Source: Ignavibacteriales bacterium
Lineage (GTDB): Bacteria > Bacteroidota > Ignavibacteria > UBA10030
Reading direction: 5' to 3'
Length of the DNA stretch: 64,000 bases
NCBI GenBank assembly: GCA_026390595.1
Contig: JAPLFQ010000020.1
Location: 405,930-469,929, forward strand
Made by a program: the position numbers and the translations under genes. The notes beneath the pieces are model-generated. The model worked only from the letters and a program-made list of their open reading frames with translations. It was not told the DNA's origin and searched no databases. This document shows, piece after piece, positions 35,881-46,521 of this stretch (its first letter is position 1; each line of letters begins with the position of its first letter).

Positions 35881-37620
35881 ATGACCCCTGTACGCGAATA
35901 TCGCTGGACATTCCCAAGCACGGAGCTTTCTCCTCCGGACATGGAAAAGATCAAGAGGCTCAGCGATGAGCTCACGGTCTCCCCCGTGCTCGCCGAGATT
36001 CTGGTCAAACGAGGCATCGATACCTTCGAAAAAGCGAAGGCTTTCTTCCGCCCAAGTCTCGAGGATCTTCACGACCCGTTTCTTATGGATGGTATGGACC
36101 TCGCCGTCGAGCGAATTGTGCGTGCCATCGCGAACAAGGAGAAGCTCCTCGTCTACGGTGATTACGACGTTGATGGCACAAACGGGGCGGCATTGCTCTG
36201 GACTTTTCTCACAAGCGTTCACGCAGACGTCGAATACTTCATACCGGACAGAATCAAAGACGGCTACGGGCTTTCGGTGTCAGGCGTCGAACGTGCAAAG
36301 GACCGCGGCGTGCAGCTCATCGTCTCTGTCGATTGTGGGATCACGGCGCTGAAACCGATAGAACGGGCACATGAGTTGGGCATCGAGGTCATCGTCTGCG
36401 ACCATCACGAGCCGGGTGATGTCATTCCGTCCGCATATGCCGTACTGGATCCTTTGAAACCCACGTGTAACTATCCATACAAGACACTGTGCGGGTGCAG
36501 CGTCGCCTTCAAACTCATCCAGGCACTTTCGCAAAATGCGGTTCTCCATCCGTACCTCGAAGAGGGCGGGCAGTCACTCGACCGGTACCTGGATTTTGTG
36601 ACACTTGCGACGACTGCCGACATCGTGAACCTCACCGGTGAGAATCGCATCCTCGTCAAACTTGGGCTCGAGCTCCTTAACACCAATCCTCGTCCGGGAG
36701 TACACGCACTTATCGAGTCATCTGGTTTGAGGCTCGGCACCATCACTGCCGGACAGATCGTTTTTGTCCTTGCTCCAAGAATCAATGCCGTCGGCAGGCT
36801 GGGAGACGCGACACGGGCGGTGGAACTGCTCACCTCAGATTCGTTCACGGTAGCCCTCGATCGCGCTCGCATTTTTGAAGAAGAAAACAAGAACCGCAGG
36901 AAAATCGACGAGGACACGTTCATCGAAGCGCAGGAAATTGTCGAGAAATTCCTCGATCTGGAAAGTGAAGGGGCCATTATCCTTCACCAGGAAACATGGC
37001 ATCCGGGAGTCATCGGGATCGTCGCCTCGCGGCTCGTCGAGCGCTACTATCGGCCAACAATAATGATGACCACTGTCGATGGAATCGCAAAGGGGTCTGC
37101 CCGAAGTGTCGCGGGATTCGATATCTACAAGGCGCTCAAACGGTGCGAAGACAAACTCGTGCAATTCGGCGGACACAAGTATGCAGCAGGTCTCTCCGTC
37201 GAAGTCGCTCGGCTGGACGAGTTCAAAGAAGCCTTCAACATCGTCGCGAAAGAGCTTCTCACAGAAGAGCTCCTGACTCCCGAAATCCGCATCGACGCAG
37301 AAATTCCGCTTCGTGAGATCACGCCAAAGTTCGTCCGGATCCTCAGCCAGTTTGCTCCGTTTGGCCCTGGAAACATGCGACCAGTCTTCGTTGCACGAAA
37401 TGTGGAGTTGTATGGAACACCGCGTATTGTCGGGCGCAATCACTTGAAATTCAAGGTCAGGGCGAATGGTCAGGTCTTCGACGCAATTGGATTCAACCTT
37501 GGGTCTTTGATGGAGAACTTGCTGCACGGCAGGAAGACAATCGACATCGCCTTCTCCCTCGATGAAGGTGAATATGCGGGGGAGGCGATGCCTCAGCTGA
37601 AGATTCGAGACTTGAAATGA
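35881..37620 (+). CDS. recJ: Single-stranded-DNA-specific exonuclease RecJ
   Basis: 5'-3' single-strand exonuclease in recombination and repair. It has 579 residues. DHH-family motifs are VYGDYDVDGTNGAAL (motif I), SVDCGIT, CDHHEPGDVIPSAYAVLDP (DHH motif) and, C-terminally, GSARSVAGFDIY with QFGGHKYAAGLSVE (DHHA1). An OB-like segment starts GNMRPVFVARNVEL. The frame is open upstream to 35800, but that part is RNase P RNA, so the ATG at 35881 is used. It fits with the following ruvCAB genes in a repair block. Confidence 0.95.
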   Translation: MTPVREYRWTFPSTELSPPDMEKIKRLSDELTVSPVLAEILVKRGIDTFEKAKAFFRPSLEDLHDPFLMDGMDLAVERIVRAIANKEKLLVYGDYDVDGTNGAALLWTFLTSVHADVEYFIPDRIKDGYGLSVSGVERAKDRGVQLIVSVDCGITALKPIERAHELGIEVIVCDHHEPGDVIPSAYAVLDPLKPTCNYPYKTLCGCSVAFKLIQALSQNAVLHPYLEEGGQSLDRYLDFVTLATTADIVNLTGENRILVKLGLELLNTNPRPGVHALIESSGLRLGTITAGQIVFVLAPRINAVGRLGDATRAVELLTSDSFTVALDRARIFEEENKNRRKIDEDTFIEAQEIVEKFLDLESEGAIILHQETWHPGVIGIVASRLVERYYRPTIMMTTVDGIAKGSARSVAGFDIYKALKRCEDKLVQFGGHKYAAGLSVEVARLDEFKEAFNIVAKELLTEELLTPEIRIDAEIPLREITPKFVRILSQFAPFGPGNMRPVFVARNVELYGTPRIVGRNHLKFKVRANGQVFDAIGFNLGSLMENLLHGRKTIDIAFSLDEGEYAGEAMPQLKIRDLK

Positions 37621-37688
37621 GGATTGAAGTAGCGAGGAAACACGCCCCAAGAAATCTCCTGCCCTACCACACGTAAGAGGCAAAGTCC

Positions 37689-38441
37689 ATGTCAGGACAT
37701 TCGAAATGGGCGACAATCCGTCGCAAAAAGGCCGTGACAGACGCAAAGCGCGGCAAGATGTTCACGCAGATCATCAAAGAAATCACAATCGCGGCAAGGC
37801 TTGGCGGTGGTGACCCATCCGGGAACCCGCGCCTCCGTCTGGCGATCGACAAAGCGAAATCCGGCAACATGCCTGCAGACAACATCAAGCGGGCTATTCA
37901 AAAGGGAACCGGAGAATTGCCCGGGATGGCATACGAAGATGCGACGTATGAGGCGTATGGTCCGGCCGGCGTAGCGCTGCTGATCGAGGCGGTGACAGAC
38001 AACAAGACAAGGACCGTGAACGAGATTCGTCACGTCCTCGATCGCAATCATGGAAAGCTCGCTGCATCGGGATCCGTGGCATATCAGTTTCACAGGAAAG
38101 GGCAGATCACCGTCCTCCGCAACAAGATCGGCGAGGACGAGCTTATGGGAATCATCCTGGATGCCGGTGCCGACGATATGGCCTCGGACGAGGAACACTT
38201 TTTTATTACGTCAATCCCCGATGTACTCGAAAAGGTGAAGAAGGCCATCGAGGACCGGAAGATCCCGATCGAGCACTCCGAGATTCAGATGGTCCCCGAG
38301 AACACTGTCAAAGTTGAAGGCAAAGATGCCGAGACCCTCATCAAACTCATCGAGGGGCTTGAAGACCACGACGACATCCAGCACGTCTATGGAAATTTCG
38401 ACATCGATGAGAGCGTGCTGGCTTCCCTGAATGCCGGCTGA
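37689..38441 (+). CDS. yebC: YebC/PmpR family regulatory protein
   Basis: A 250-residue three-domain protein starting MSGHSKWATIRRKKAVTDAKRGKMFTQI, the hallmark of the family. GGDPSGNPRLRLAIDKAK, a central GPAGVALLIEAVTDNKTRT and a C-terminal acidic domain follow. Members act as DNA-binding regulators or as translation factors that relieve ribosome stalling; which applies here cannot be told. It is a usual neighbour of ruvC, as here, where its last codons are close to the ruvC start. Confidence 0.95.
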   Translation: MSGHSKWATIRRKKAVTDAKRGKMFTQIIKEITIAARLGGGDPSGNPRLRLAIDKAKSGNMPADNIKRAIQKGTGELPGMAYEDATYEAYGPAGVALLIEAVTDNKTRTVNEIRHVLDRNHGKLAASGSVAYQFHRKGQITVLRNKIGEDELMGIILDAGADDMASDEEHFFITSIPDVLEKVKKAIEDRKIPIEHSEIQMVPENTVKVEGKDAETLIKLIEGLEDHDDIQHVYGNFDIDESVLASLNAG

Positions 38442-38454
38442 CCGCGAACGGACG

Positions 38455-39027
38455 ATGATAATCCTGGGTGTTGATCCCGGAACCCTCATAACCGGTTATG
38501 GCGTCATCGAGGCAAAGAGCGGCAAGTTCAAGGTCCTCGATGTTGGCGTCATTCAGAATCGCAGCGGCACGACAATGCCGGTCCGCCTGAAGTCAATTTA
38601 CGCGGCCCTTTGCACCGTGATCGACCGTCACCACCCCGATGAGTTCGCCATCGAAACAGCTTTCTATGGCAAGAACGCCCAGTCGGCTATGAAACTGGGA
38701 CACGCACGAGGAGTCTCCATTCTCGCCGCAGTCAATCATGAAATACCAACGGCGGAGTACTCACCCCGCGAAGTCAAGCGGGCGGTCGTCGGAAACGGAG
38801 CCGCTTCAAAGGACCAGGTCAGCTACATGGTTCAATCAATTCTGAATCTGAAGTCCCCTCTGAAGTTCTATGATTCAACCGACGCTCTCGCCGTAGCACT
38901 TTGCCATTGCCACGCCTCGATCAAGGCGCAGAGAGGCGGAAAGGCATCCGGCAAGCCCAAACAGTCCAGCAGTTCGTGGAAAGCCTACGTCCAGGCACAT
39001 CCGGAAAAACTAGCGAGGCCCCGATGA
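38455..39027 (+). CDS. ruvC: Crossover junction endodeoxyribonuclease RuvC
   Basis: Resolves Holliday junctions as a dimer acting with RuvAB. It has 190 residues from the ATG at 38455 (MIILGVDPGTLITGYG). The acidic catalytic residues are D7 and E67 (FAIETAFYGKN), plus Asp residues in DSTDALAVALCH near 139-142. An in-frame ATG at 38431 would overlap yebC and add eight non-family residues. It carries a polar, lysine- and serine-rich C-terminal tail (residues about 160-190). The stop overlaps the ruvA start (ATGA). Confidence 0.95.
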   Translation: MIILGVDPGTLITGYGVIEAKSGKFKVLDVGVIQNRSGTTMPVRLKSIYAALCTVIDRHHPDEFAIETAFYGKNAQSAMKLGHARGVSILAAVNHEIPTAEYSPREVKRAVVGNGAASKDQVSYMVQSILNLKSPLKFYDSTDALAVALCHCHASIKAQRGGKASGKPKQSSSSWKAYVQAHPEKLARPR

Positions 39028-39626
39028 TCGCGTCTCTGACGGGAATTCTGAAAGTTAAAAACCCAACCGACATTGTCCTCGATGTGCACGGTGTGGGATA
39101 TGCAGTGACGATTCCCCTCTCGACCTTTGAGAAACTGGGGGAGGTCGGTTCAAACGCAACAATCCTCACACACCTTCACGTGCGTGAGGACCTATTGCAG
39201 CTCTTTGGTTTCGCCACCGACGATGAGCGCGTGTTCTTCAAGTTGCTCATTTCCGTCAACGGTATCGGCCCGAAAATTGCGCAGGGAATTCTCTCCAGAA
39301 TCGCCGTCTCCGATTTGAAACAGCACATCTCGAAGGAGAATGTTTCAGCGCTGACAGCTATTCCCGGAGTCGGGCGAAAGACGGCGGAGCGATTGGTGAT
39401 CGAGCTGCGCGACAAGATCGGAAAGATCGACACGGCGGGACCGACATCGGTAGGGCGTCCGGATGGAGAAGATGAATTGCGTGAGGAAGCGCTCCTCGCC
39501 CTCACCTCTCTGGGCTACAACAGACCGGTTGCGGAGAAAGCGATTCGCCAGGTTTTGGCCGAGATGAATGGAGAGAAACTCTCTCTTCAGAATCTTATCA
39601 AGAAAGCCCTCCGATATACGACCTGA
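39024..39626 (+). CDS. ruvA: Holliday junction DNA helicase subunit RuvA
   Basis: Tetrameric junction-binding protein that recruits RuvB. Its 200 residues are arranged as an N-terminal OB domain (MIASLTGILKVKNPTDIVLDVHGVGYAV), two helix-hairpin-helix motifs (SVNGIGPKIAQGIL and TAIPGVGRKTAERLV) and the C-terminal RuvB-binding domain (ALLALTSLGYNRPVAEKAI). All three parts are intact. The start overlaps the ruvC stop. Confidence 0.97.
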   Translation: MIASLTGILKVKNPTDIVLDVHGVGYAVTIPLSTFEKLGEVGSNATILTHLHVREDLLQLFGFATDDERVFFKLLISVNGIGPKIAQGILSRIAVSDLKQHISKENVSALTAIPGVGRKTAERLVIELRDKIGKIDTAGPTSVGRPDGEDELREEALLALTSLGYNRPVAEKAIRQVLAEMNGEKLSLQNLIKKALRYTT

Positions 39627-39713
39627 GACAAGTGGGTTTCCGGCCCTGCGAACCGGGCCGATGCTCACTTCAACCATTGAAACTCTCTCCCTTCCTTGCT
39701 ACCTTCAGTACAT

Positions 39714-40751
39714 ATGAGAAATTCAGACCATACATCGCCCGAAAGGCTCGAGAACGAATTGGAGCTCGACCAGACGTTGCGTCCGGCCCGGATTGGCGAG
39801 TTCGTGGGCCAGCAGAAACTCGTCGAGAACCTTAGAATTTTCATCGCAGCTGCAAAACAACGGAAGGAGCCGCTCGACCACGTTCTCCTCACGGGCCCTC
39901 CGGGCCTTGGTAAAACCACGCTGGCATTCATCGTTGCCAACGAAATGGGCGTCGGAATCAAAGTCACGTCCGGTCCCGCGCTCGAGAAACCCGGAGATCT
40001 CGCCGGTATTCTCACGTCGCTCCAGAGGGGGGAAGTGCTCTTCATCGATGAGATTCATCGGGTCCCGGTAAAAATCGAGGAGTACCTGTATTCGGCGATG
40101 GAAGAATTCCGGGTGGACATTATCATCGACAGCGGTCCCGGGGCAAAAACCATTTCGCTGAACCTTGAGCCGTTCACGCTCGTCGGCGCGACTACGCGCG
40201 CCGGGCTCCTCAGTTCTCCTCTTCGTTCCCGGTTCGGCATTACCAACCGGTTCGACTACTACAACGTGGGGGAGCTCGAGTCCATCGTGACCCGGTCTGC
40301 GGAGATACTTGCGATCGACACCGCATCTGATGCGAGCCGGGAAATCGCACGACGTTCCCGCGGTACTCCGAGAATTGCGAACAGGCTTCTGAAACGCTGC
40401 CGGGATTTCGCACAAGCCGACAAGAGACTGTCAGACCATGGTGGAGTTGTGACGCGTGAGGTTGCTCAGTACTCCCTTCGCGCTCTTGAAGTTGATGACC
40501 ACGGCCTGGATGAAATGGATAAACGAATCCTCCATGCGATCATCGAGAAATATGCGGGTGGACCGGTTGGACTGAACACGCTTGCGGTCGCCGTCGGCGA
40601 AGAGCCAGGGACAATTGAAGAAGTGTACGAACCCTATCTCATTCAGGAAGGGTTCTTGCAACGGACTCCCCGAGGCCGCGAGGCAACATCGATGGCATAC
40701 AAGCACCTCGGCGCGGTAAAAAGACCTCCGGGGCAGGACAAGCTGTTTTGA
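39714..40751 (+). CDS. ruvB: Holliday junction branch-migration ATPase RuvB
   Basis: AAA+ motor of 345 residues. Walker A is GPPGLGKTT, Walker B is FIDEIHR, sensor 1 is GATTRAG, and the arginine finger lies in SPLRSRFGI. The C-terminal winged helix is present ([25 protein letters not shown]). The ATG at 39714 gives a typical N-terminus; an upstream TTG at 39696 is possible but unnecessary. It is separated from ruvA by 87 nt and ends the ruv block, giving gene order ruvC-ruvA-ruvB. Confidence 0.97.
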   Translation: MRNSDHTSPERLENELELDQTLRPARIGEFVGQQKLVENLRIFIAAAKQRKEPLDHVLLTGPPGLGKTTLAFIVANEMGVGIKVTSGPALEKPGDLAGILTSLQRGEVLFIDEIHRVPVKIEEYLYSAMEEFRVDIIIDSGPGAKTISLNLEPFTLVGATTRAGLLSSPLRSRFGITNRFDYYNVGELESIVTRSAEILAIDTASDASREIARRSRGTPRIANRLLKRCRDFAQADKRLSDHGGVVTREVAQYSLRALEVDDHGLDEMDKRILHAIIEKYAGGPVGLNTLAVAVGEEPGTIEEVYEPYLIQEGFLQRTPRGREATSMAYKHLGAVKRPPGQDKLF

Positions 40752-40930
40752 GCAACAGAAAGATATCAAACCCGAGTTTCTAAGACCGAAGCTCGAGGGT
40801 GGTCTGAGAACTCAATGCCAGGACATCTCCACAAGAGCCACGGAAACAGAGTGCTCAGTTATGATCTTCCGCTCTCCGTCTCTGTCTAGGATATCGGTAT
40901 TCGCATTTCTCCCCACTGCACTTCCTTTCC

Positions 40931-41677
40931 CTACAGTCGAAACTTCCTCAGATACCGCAGAACAGAATTCATGTCCTTTGGCAGCTCAGCCATGAGATTC
41001 GTGCGAGCACCGGATTCAGGGTGGTCGAACGAAATGGCAAACGAATGGAGCGCGGTCCTGTCCAGCAGTGGCTTCTCCTCCCCTTCAGGTCTGTATCCCG
41101 GCTTGATATGGGAAAGGAAGAACGCCTGACCATCGCCATACGTCCGGTCTGCGAGGAGTGAAGTTCCAATCGATTGCAGGTGGAGTCTGATCTGATGCAT
41201 CCTCACGGTGCGTGGCCTTAATTCCAGGAGGGTGTATCCTTTGAAACGTTCGAGTACCCGAAATTCGGTGACGGCGTCCCTCCCAGCCCGAATATTCACT
41301 TTCAGATCAGACACCTCATGAACCCTCTCGGCTATGGGCGTATCGATGCGCCCTGACTCGACCGCTGGCGCACCAGCCACGATTGCGAAATAGACTCTTT
41401 CCACAAGTCGATGCTCGATTTGGTCATTCAGAGCAGCTTGCACTTCAGCCGATTTCGCGTACACGATGATGCCGCTCGTTTCCTTGTCGATCCTGTGCAC
41501 GACGTAGGCCGTTCCCAGTTCCTCGGAGAGGATGGCATCGAGACTCTTAAGATCGTGCCGGATCCGGTCAGGAAGGACGAGCAGGTTCGCTGGCTTGTTC
41601 AGAACGAGCAGTTGATCATCCTCATGGACAATCTCCGACCCCGTCGATTCCAGCCGCCATTTCAGTTTGCGGTGCAT
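40931..41677 (-). CDS. RluA/RluD-family RNA pseudouridine synthase
   Basis: Isomerises uridine to pseudouridine in rRNA or tRNA. The catalytic Asp lies in VVHRIDKETSGIIVYAKS. The family signature DDQLLVLNKPANLLVLP precedes it, and RPRTVRMHQIRLHLQSIG plus LLADRTYGD follow. No S4 domain is present, so it is a short form of 248 residues. I used the ATG at 41677; an ATG at 41710 would add 11 hydrophobic residues and overlap another small open frame. It is convergent with ruvB. Target position is not predictable. Confidence 0.9.
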   Translation of the reverse strand: MHRKLKWRLESTGSEIVHEDDQLLVLNKPANLLVLPDRIRHDLKSLDAILSEELGTAYVVHRIDKETSGIIVYAKSAEVQAALNDQIEHRLVERVYFAIVAGAPAVESGRIDTPIAERVHEVSDLKVNIRAGRDAVTEFRVLERFKGYTLLELRPRTVRMHQIRLHLQSIGTSLLADRTYGDGQAFFLSHIKPGYRPEGEEKPLLDRTALHSFAISFDHPESGARTNLMAELPKDMNSVLRYLRKFRL

Positions 41678-41685
41678 GATAAGGA

Positions 41686-41922
41686 TCAAAATAGAATATC
41701 GGCAAGACATTTACAAGCCGGACCCCCGGCGCATTCGTTTCGGCACGACGCTCGTTTGAAACTCACTCTATTTTCACCTACATTCACCTTGAGAGGAATA
41801 CTCTTAGCTCCATAGACTTTAGGTACTTCGGTGAGCCGTAATGAGATGGGACCTGCCTGCAGGCTCTCTACGAGTTTCGCAATTGCGTCGGGGGGTTCTG
41901 AACACTCCACCGGCAAGTACAC
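41686..41922 (-). CDS. Possible 78-residue cysteine-containing protein
   Basis: An open frame from GTG at 41922 with a GAGGA Shine-Dalgarno about 9 nt upstream to a stop at 41686. The product starts YLPVECSEPPDAIAKLVESL and ends FKRASCRNECAGGPACKC plus six residues, giving a C-terminal cluster of four cysteines. I do not recognise it. It ends 8 nt before the preferred pseudouridine synthase start and lies back to back with the glycosylase gene. Protein-like composition and a good ribosome site support it, but it could be chance. Confidence 0.4.
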   Translation of the reverse strand: MYLPVECSEPPDAIAKLVESLQAGPISLRLTEVPKVYGAKSIPLKVNVGENRVSFKRASCRNECAGGPACKCLADILF

Positions 41923-41952
41923 AATCGACAATCCTCAATCGCAATTCGACAA

Positions 41953-42547
41953 TTGAGAAAACTACCTCTTTCGTTTTACCAGCGCCCGACGCTGACAGTG
42001 GCCAGAGAGCTGCTCGGCAAATGCATCGTTCGGCACCACAAAGGCATGAGGCTGATCGGCAGGATTGTCGAAACCGAGGCGTACCGGGGAGCACTCGATC
42101 CGGCAGCTCATACGTTCAGGGGCAAAACGAAGCGCAACGAGGTGATGTACTGGGGGGGGAGGACGTCTCTATATCTACTTCACGTACGGCATGCACTTCT
42201 GCGCCAATGTTGTCACAGGGAGAAAAGAAAGCGGAGAAGCGGTTTTGATCCGGGCAATTGAGCCGATGGAAGGTATCGAAGCGATGGCGAAAAACAGATT
42301 CGGAGCTCGCTTGTCCAGAAATCCGCATCATCACAATCTCACCAACGGACCTGCGAAGCTCTGTCAGGCGCTCTCTATTCATTGGAAGCAGAACGGAGCG
42401 AACCTTCTGGAGGATGAAGTTTATATCGTCGCAGCATCTGCGATTACTTCGGCGAAGGTGGCACGGTCAACGAGAATCGGGATCAGTCAGGGGAGAGAGA
42501 AGAAGTGGAGATTCACTATAAAGGGGAACAGGTGGGTCTCGCGTTGA
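41953..42547 (+). pseudogene. 3-methyladenine DNA glycosylase (Mpg/AAG type), frameshifted at a G8 run
   Basis: Base-excision glycosylase of the AAG family. The first frame (TTG at 41953) reads KLPLSFYQRPTLTVARELLGK and RIVETEAYRG as far as NEVMYW. The remainder (YGMHFCANVVTGRKESGEAVLIRAIEPMEG, then LTNGPAKLCQAL) lies in another frame to the stop at 42545-42547. The break is at eight G in a row (42152-42159); seven would restore WGGGRLYIYFTYGMHF. The rest of both halves is undamaged, so this is a single recent lesion, a phase-variable tract or a sequencing error. The gene is convergent with uvrA. Confidence 0.88.
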
Positions 42548-42560
42548 CCCGAAACAAACC

Positions 42561-45434
42561 CTACTGTGACAGCTCTCGTTTGATGAATTGACCTGTATAG
42601 GATTTCTCAGCAGCAGCCACGTCTTCGGGAGTCCCCTCAGCAACGATTTCTCCGCCCGCATCTCCTCCCTCCGGACCAAGATCAATGATCCAGTCAGCCG
42701 TCTTGATGACATCAAGGTTATGCTCGATCACAATAACTGTGTTCCCTTTGTCCACAAGCTTGTCAAGCACGGAAAGAAGCATCCGGATGTCTTCAAAGTG
42801 AAGTCCGGTTGTCGGCTCATCGAGAATGTAGAGTGTTTTTCCGGTTCCGACTCTTGAGAGCTCCGTGGAGAGCTTCACACGCTGTGCTTCGCCGCCCGAG
42901 AGCGTCGTTGCCTGTTGACCGAGGCGTATGTACCCGAGGCCAACATCGTGCAGTGTTTGCAGATGACGGAGGATGCGTGGGAACTCGCTGAACAGTTCCA
43001 TCCCTTCGTCAACCGTCATGTCGAGGACATCAGAAATCGATTTACCTTTGAAGTGAACCTCGAGAGTCTCTCTGTTGTATCGCTTCCCTTTGCAGACATC
43101 GCAGAGCACGTAAACGTCCGGCAGGAAGTTCATTTCGATCTTCCTGACCCCGTCCCCTTCGCATTCTTCGCATCGTCCTCCCTGCACGTTGAAGCTGAAC
43201 CTTCCTGCTTTGTAGCCGCGGATCTTCGCCTCTGGCAACTGGGTAAACAGATCACGGATGAGCGTGAAGACCCCTGTATATGTCGACGGATTAGAGCGGG
43301 GTGTGCGCCCTATCGGAGACTGGTCGATGTCAATGACCTTGTCGATATGCTCCAGCCCCTTGATCGACTTGAATTGGAGGGGCACCATTCGCGTCCGGTA
43401 GAACTTGTTCGAAAGTATGGGATAAAGCGTTTCGTTGATCAGGGTCGATTTCCCCGAACCGCTCACGCCGGTCACGCACACGAAGCGCCCGAGAGGCACT
43501 TTCAGCGTGATGTTCTTCAGGTTGTTCCCGGCAGATCCGGTGACAGACAGCCACTTGCCGTTTCCCTTCCGCCGTGCAGCCGGAACATCGATGCTTCTTT
43601 TTCCTTTCAGATAGAGGGCCGTGAGCGATTGCCCCTCGAGGCCGTTTCCGGAGCGTTTCAGCTTCTCGTTTCTCACCTTGAGTTCGTGAGGCGCTCCGCA
43701 GGTCACGACATATCCGCCATGTTCACCGGCTCCCGGACCAAGATCAACGACGTAATCGGCGCTCAGGATCGTTTCCTTGTCGTGCTCGACGACGACGATG
43801 GTATTCCCCAAATCGCGGAGCGATTTCAGCGAGTTGATGAGCTTGATATTGTCGCGCTGGTGAAGACCAATGCTGGGTTCATCCAGGATGTAGAGGACCC
43901 CGACAAGCTGCGTACCGATCTGCGTGGCCAGTCTGATTCTCTGACCTTCTCCGCCAGAGAGCGTCCGAGCCGTACGGTTGAGGGTGAGATAGTCGAGCCC
44001 GACATTCAGCATAAAGTCGAGCCGCTGCGTGATTTCCTTCAGAATTGGTCGGGCGATCTCACCCTGACGAGACGTGAGGGAAAGCGAAGAAAAGAAACGA
44101 CGGGCGCTGACGATAGAGAGGGACACTACATCCGGCATTGTAAAAAGCTCTCCGGTCTTTGAATCCTCGAGTTTTATCGAAAGGCTCTCCTTGCGGAGTC
44201 TTCCTCCCCCGCACAACTCGCACTGTGTCGTTGTCATGAACGACTCCACCCACTCCCGGATGTTGTTGGAGTTCGATTCCTCATAGAATCGCTTCAGCAT
44301 ATCCATCACACCGCCATACCGGTGCCGGTAGGTGACAGTCTTTCGGCCGTTCTGTGCGTACTCAATTTCGAATTTCTCATCCCCTCCACCGTGCAGCAGG
44401 ACCTGTTTCGCCTGTGCGGAAAGGTCCATCAAGGGCGTGTCAAATGTGAAACCGTGCTTCTTGGCAACTGCGCGCAACTGACTAAACATCCATGTCGGTC
44501 GCGGCTTGCCAAGCGCGGCCAGTCCTTCCTCGTTGATGCTCTTTGTATCGTCAGGGATAACCAGCCGAAGATCAAACGCCTTCTTCTCCCCAAGCCCTTC
44601 GCAATTCGGGCAGGATCCGGCGGGGGAATTGAAGGAGAATGAACCGGGCGATGGCTCCTCGTAGCTGATACCGCACACATGGCAGGCGTAGTGGCTGCTG
44701 AAAAGCTGATCCTTTTCCCCGTCAAAAACGATCAAGGCCCCGTTGCCGTATCGCAGAGCGACCTCGACAGATTCAGCAACGCGGGACCGGGCGTCCTTCT
44801 TAACGGCAAGCCTGTCCACGACGATTTCCATGTTGTGAATCTTGTACCGGTCGACCTTCAGTCCCTCCGTGATCTCCTTGATCGTGCCGTCGATACGAAC
44901 CCTGACGAATCCATCTTTCAGGATCTGCTCAAAAAGCTCCCGGTAGTGCCCCTTGCGTCCTTTCACAACAGGAGCGAGAATCTGCACTTTGGATCCGACT
45001 GGATATTGAAGTAGAGCGTCGATGATCTGATCGACAGTTTGCCGCTGGACCTTACGTCCGCAATTGTAGCAGAACTGCGTTCCAACCCTGGCGAACAGCA
45101 AACGGAGAAAATCATAGATCTCCGTCACAGTCCCGACAGTCGAGCGCGGATTGGTACTGACGGTCTTTTGTTCGATCGAAATCGACGGGCTGAGCCCTTC
45201 GATGTAGTCCACATCGGGACGCTCCATCAAACCGAGAAACTGCCGAGCGTAGGCCGAGAGGCTCTCGACATAACGTCGCTGTCCTTCCGCGTAGATCGTA
45301 TCGAACGCGAGGCTCGATTTGCCCGAGCCAGACAGCCCGGTTATCACGATCAACTGGTCGCGGGGCATCTCCACATCGATGTTCTTGAGATTGTGGACGC
45401 GCGCGCCCTTCACTATGATCTTGTCTTCAGCCAA
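42561..45434 (-). CDS. uvrA: Excinuclease ABC subunit A
   Basis: DNA-damage recognition ATPase of nucleotide excision repair. It has 957 residues with two ABC modules. Walker A motifs are GLSGSGKSS near 37 and GVSGSGKST near 650; signature motifs are LSGGEGQR and LSGGEAQR. Two zinc modules are intact: CHVC followed by CPNC, and CEEC followed by CDVC. The start [24 protein letters not shown] is canonical. About 187 nt separate it from the DUF58 gene upstream, with no further gene seen there. Confidence 0.97.
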   Translation of the reverse strand: MAEDKIIVKGARVHNLKNIDVEMPRDQLIVITGLSGSGKSSLAFDTIYAEGQRRYVESLSAYARQFLGLMERPDVDYIEGLSPSISIEQKTVSTNPRSTVGTVTEIYDFLRLLFARVGTQFCYNCGRKVQRQTVDQIIDALLQYPVGSKVQILAPVVKGRKGHYRELFEQILKDGFVRVRIDGTIKEITEGLKVDRYKIHNMEIVVDRLAVKKDARSRVAESVEVALRYGNGALIVFDGEKDQLFSSHYACHVCGISYEEPSPGSFSFNSPAGSCPNCEGLGEKKAFDLRLVIPDDTKSINEEGLAALGKPRPTWMFSQLRAVAKKHGFTFDTPLMDLSAQAKQVLLHGGGDEKFEIEYAQNGRKTVTYRHRYGGVMDMLKRFYEESNSNNIREWVESFMTTTQCELCGGGRLRKESLSIKLEDSKTGELFTMPDVVSLSIVSARRFFSSLSLTSRQGEIARPILKEITQRLDFMLNVGLDYLTLNRTARTLSGGEGQRIRLATQIGTQLVGVLYILDEPSIGLHQRDNIKLINSLKSLRDLGNTIVVVEHDKETILSADYVVDLGPGAGEHGGYVVTCGAPHELKVRNEKLKRSGNGLEGQSLTALYLKGKRSIDVPAARRKGNGKWLSVTGSAGNNLKNITLKVPLGRFVCVTGVSGSGKSTLINETLYPILSNKFYRTRMVPLQFKSIKGLEHIDKVIDIDQSPIGRTPRSNPSTYTGVFTLIRDLFTQLPEAKIRGYKAGRFSFNVQGGRCEECEGDGVRKIEMNFLPDVYVLCDVCKGKRYNRETLEVHFKGKSISDVLDMTVDEGMELFSEFPRILRHLQTLHDVGLGYIRLGQQATTLSGGEAQRVKLSTELSRVGTGKTLYILDEPTTGLHFEDIRMLLSVLDKLVDKGNTVIVIEHNLDVIKTADWIIDLGPEGGDAGGEIVAEGTPEDVAAAEKSYTGQFIKRELSQ

Positions 45435-45621
45435 TGCTCAGTTGCAGGTAGTAGGTATAGGTTTACTATGCATTTTGCGGCTTGCCACATCCCGACGAAG
45501 ACAGATGGCTTCAGAGCGAGCCAGGTCACGGATTCACGGGGTCATCTGAAGATGGTCTTCAGGGCTTGTGCATCCAGTGGTTCGCCTTCCCGATGGACAG
45601 ATCGCGGGATCACCCGATTCT

Positions 45622-46518
45622 TCAGTGGATTCTCTTGCGCTTGTTCAGATACTCAAACAGGGCCCGATCAAACGGCGTCGTGGTATCAAGCAGAACGTAG
45701 TCAATTGCATTTTCACGGCATTCCCGCTTGTAGAATTCCAGAAATTCGTGAAAGGACTGCTTGTATGCCGCCTGTATGTGCCACGGCTGGGTCAGCAGCT
45801 CCTCCCCCGTTTCCATGTCGCGGAAGACCGCATCCGTGCCAAATGCGAACGAGCGCTCCAGGGGGTCGAGTACCTGCATGACAATGACCTCATTTCTCTT
45901 GTGCCGGAAGTGCTTCAGCGCAGTGGATACACGTGCTGGGTCGTCAAACAAATCGCTCAACACGACTACGAGCCCGCGGCGTTTAATCCTCTCTGCGACT
46001 TCGTGCAGCGATTGGGCAGTCCCCGTTTTGTTGCCCGTAGTAACATTTTCCAGCTCGCGCAAAATTTGCTGCAGATACAGCTTTGTTGCTCGTGGCGGCA
46101 GGTGCGTCCGAACGCGCTCATCATACACTGAAAGGCCGACGGCATCGCGCTGCTCGACCATCAGGTACCCCAATGCAGCGGCGACGTACGATGCGTACTC
46201 AATTTTCTTGATATTGCCAGGAGAGGCGTACTCCATCGACTTACTTGCGTCGAGGATGAGATATGACTTGAGATTGGTCTCTTCTTCGAATTCTTTGATA
46301 TAGTACCGGTCGGTTTTGCCGTATGCTTTCCAATCAATGTGCTTGATCTCATCGCCGGGCATGTAGGGCCGATGCTCCGTAAACTCGACGCTGAAACCGT
46401 GGTACGGGCTTTTGTGGAGACCGGTGATGAAGCCTTCGACAACGAGCCGCGCGCGCAGTTCCATGTTCGCGAGCTGAGCGACAACTTCAGGCTGAAGATA
46501 TTTCAGAGCATCCTGCAT
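45622..46518 (-). CDS. DUF58 domain protein with vWA-like fold
   Basis: A 298-residue cytoplasmic protein. The DUF58 signature YMPGDEIKHIDWKAYGKTDRYYIKEFEEE is near residues 52-80. A vWA-like domain with a MIDAS-type DASKSM near residue 91 follows. Such proteins usually sit beside MoxR ATPases and membrane vWA/BatA proteins in metal-dependent chaperone systems. No moxR gene is in this window. It starts 3 nt after the TPR lipoprotein stop, so the two are co-transcribed. Confidence 0.9.
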   Translation of the reverse strand: MQDALKYLQPEVVAQLANMELRARLVVEGFITGLHKSPYHGFSVEFTEHRPYMPGDEIKHIDWKAYGKTDRYYIKEFEEETNLKSYLILDASKSMEYASPGNIKKIEYASYVAAALGYLMVEQRDAVGLSVYDERVRTHLPPRATKLYLQQILRELENVTTGNKTGTAQSLHEVAERIKRRGLVVVLSDLFDDPARVSTALKHFRHKRNEVIVMQVLDPLERSFAFGTDAVFRDMETGEELLTQPWHIQAAYKQSFHEFLEFYKRECRENAIDYVLLDTTTPFDRALFEYLNKRKRIH

Positions 46519-46521
46519 AGT

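Noticed and set aside
40752..40930. Gene or RNA between ruvB and the pseudouridine synthase
   Set aside because: A 179-nt convergent gap with no hairpin plus T tract and no protein-like frame.
42915..44162. Plus-strand open frame of about 415 codons inside uvrA
   Set aside because: Antisense shadow of uvrA, which is complete with all motifs.
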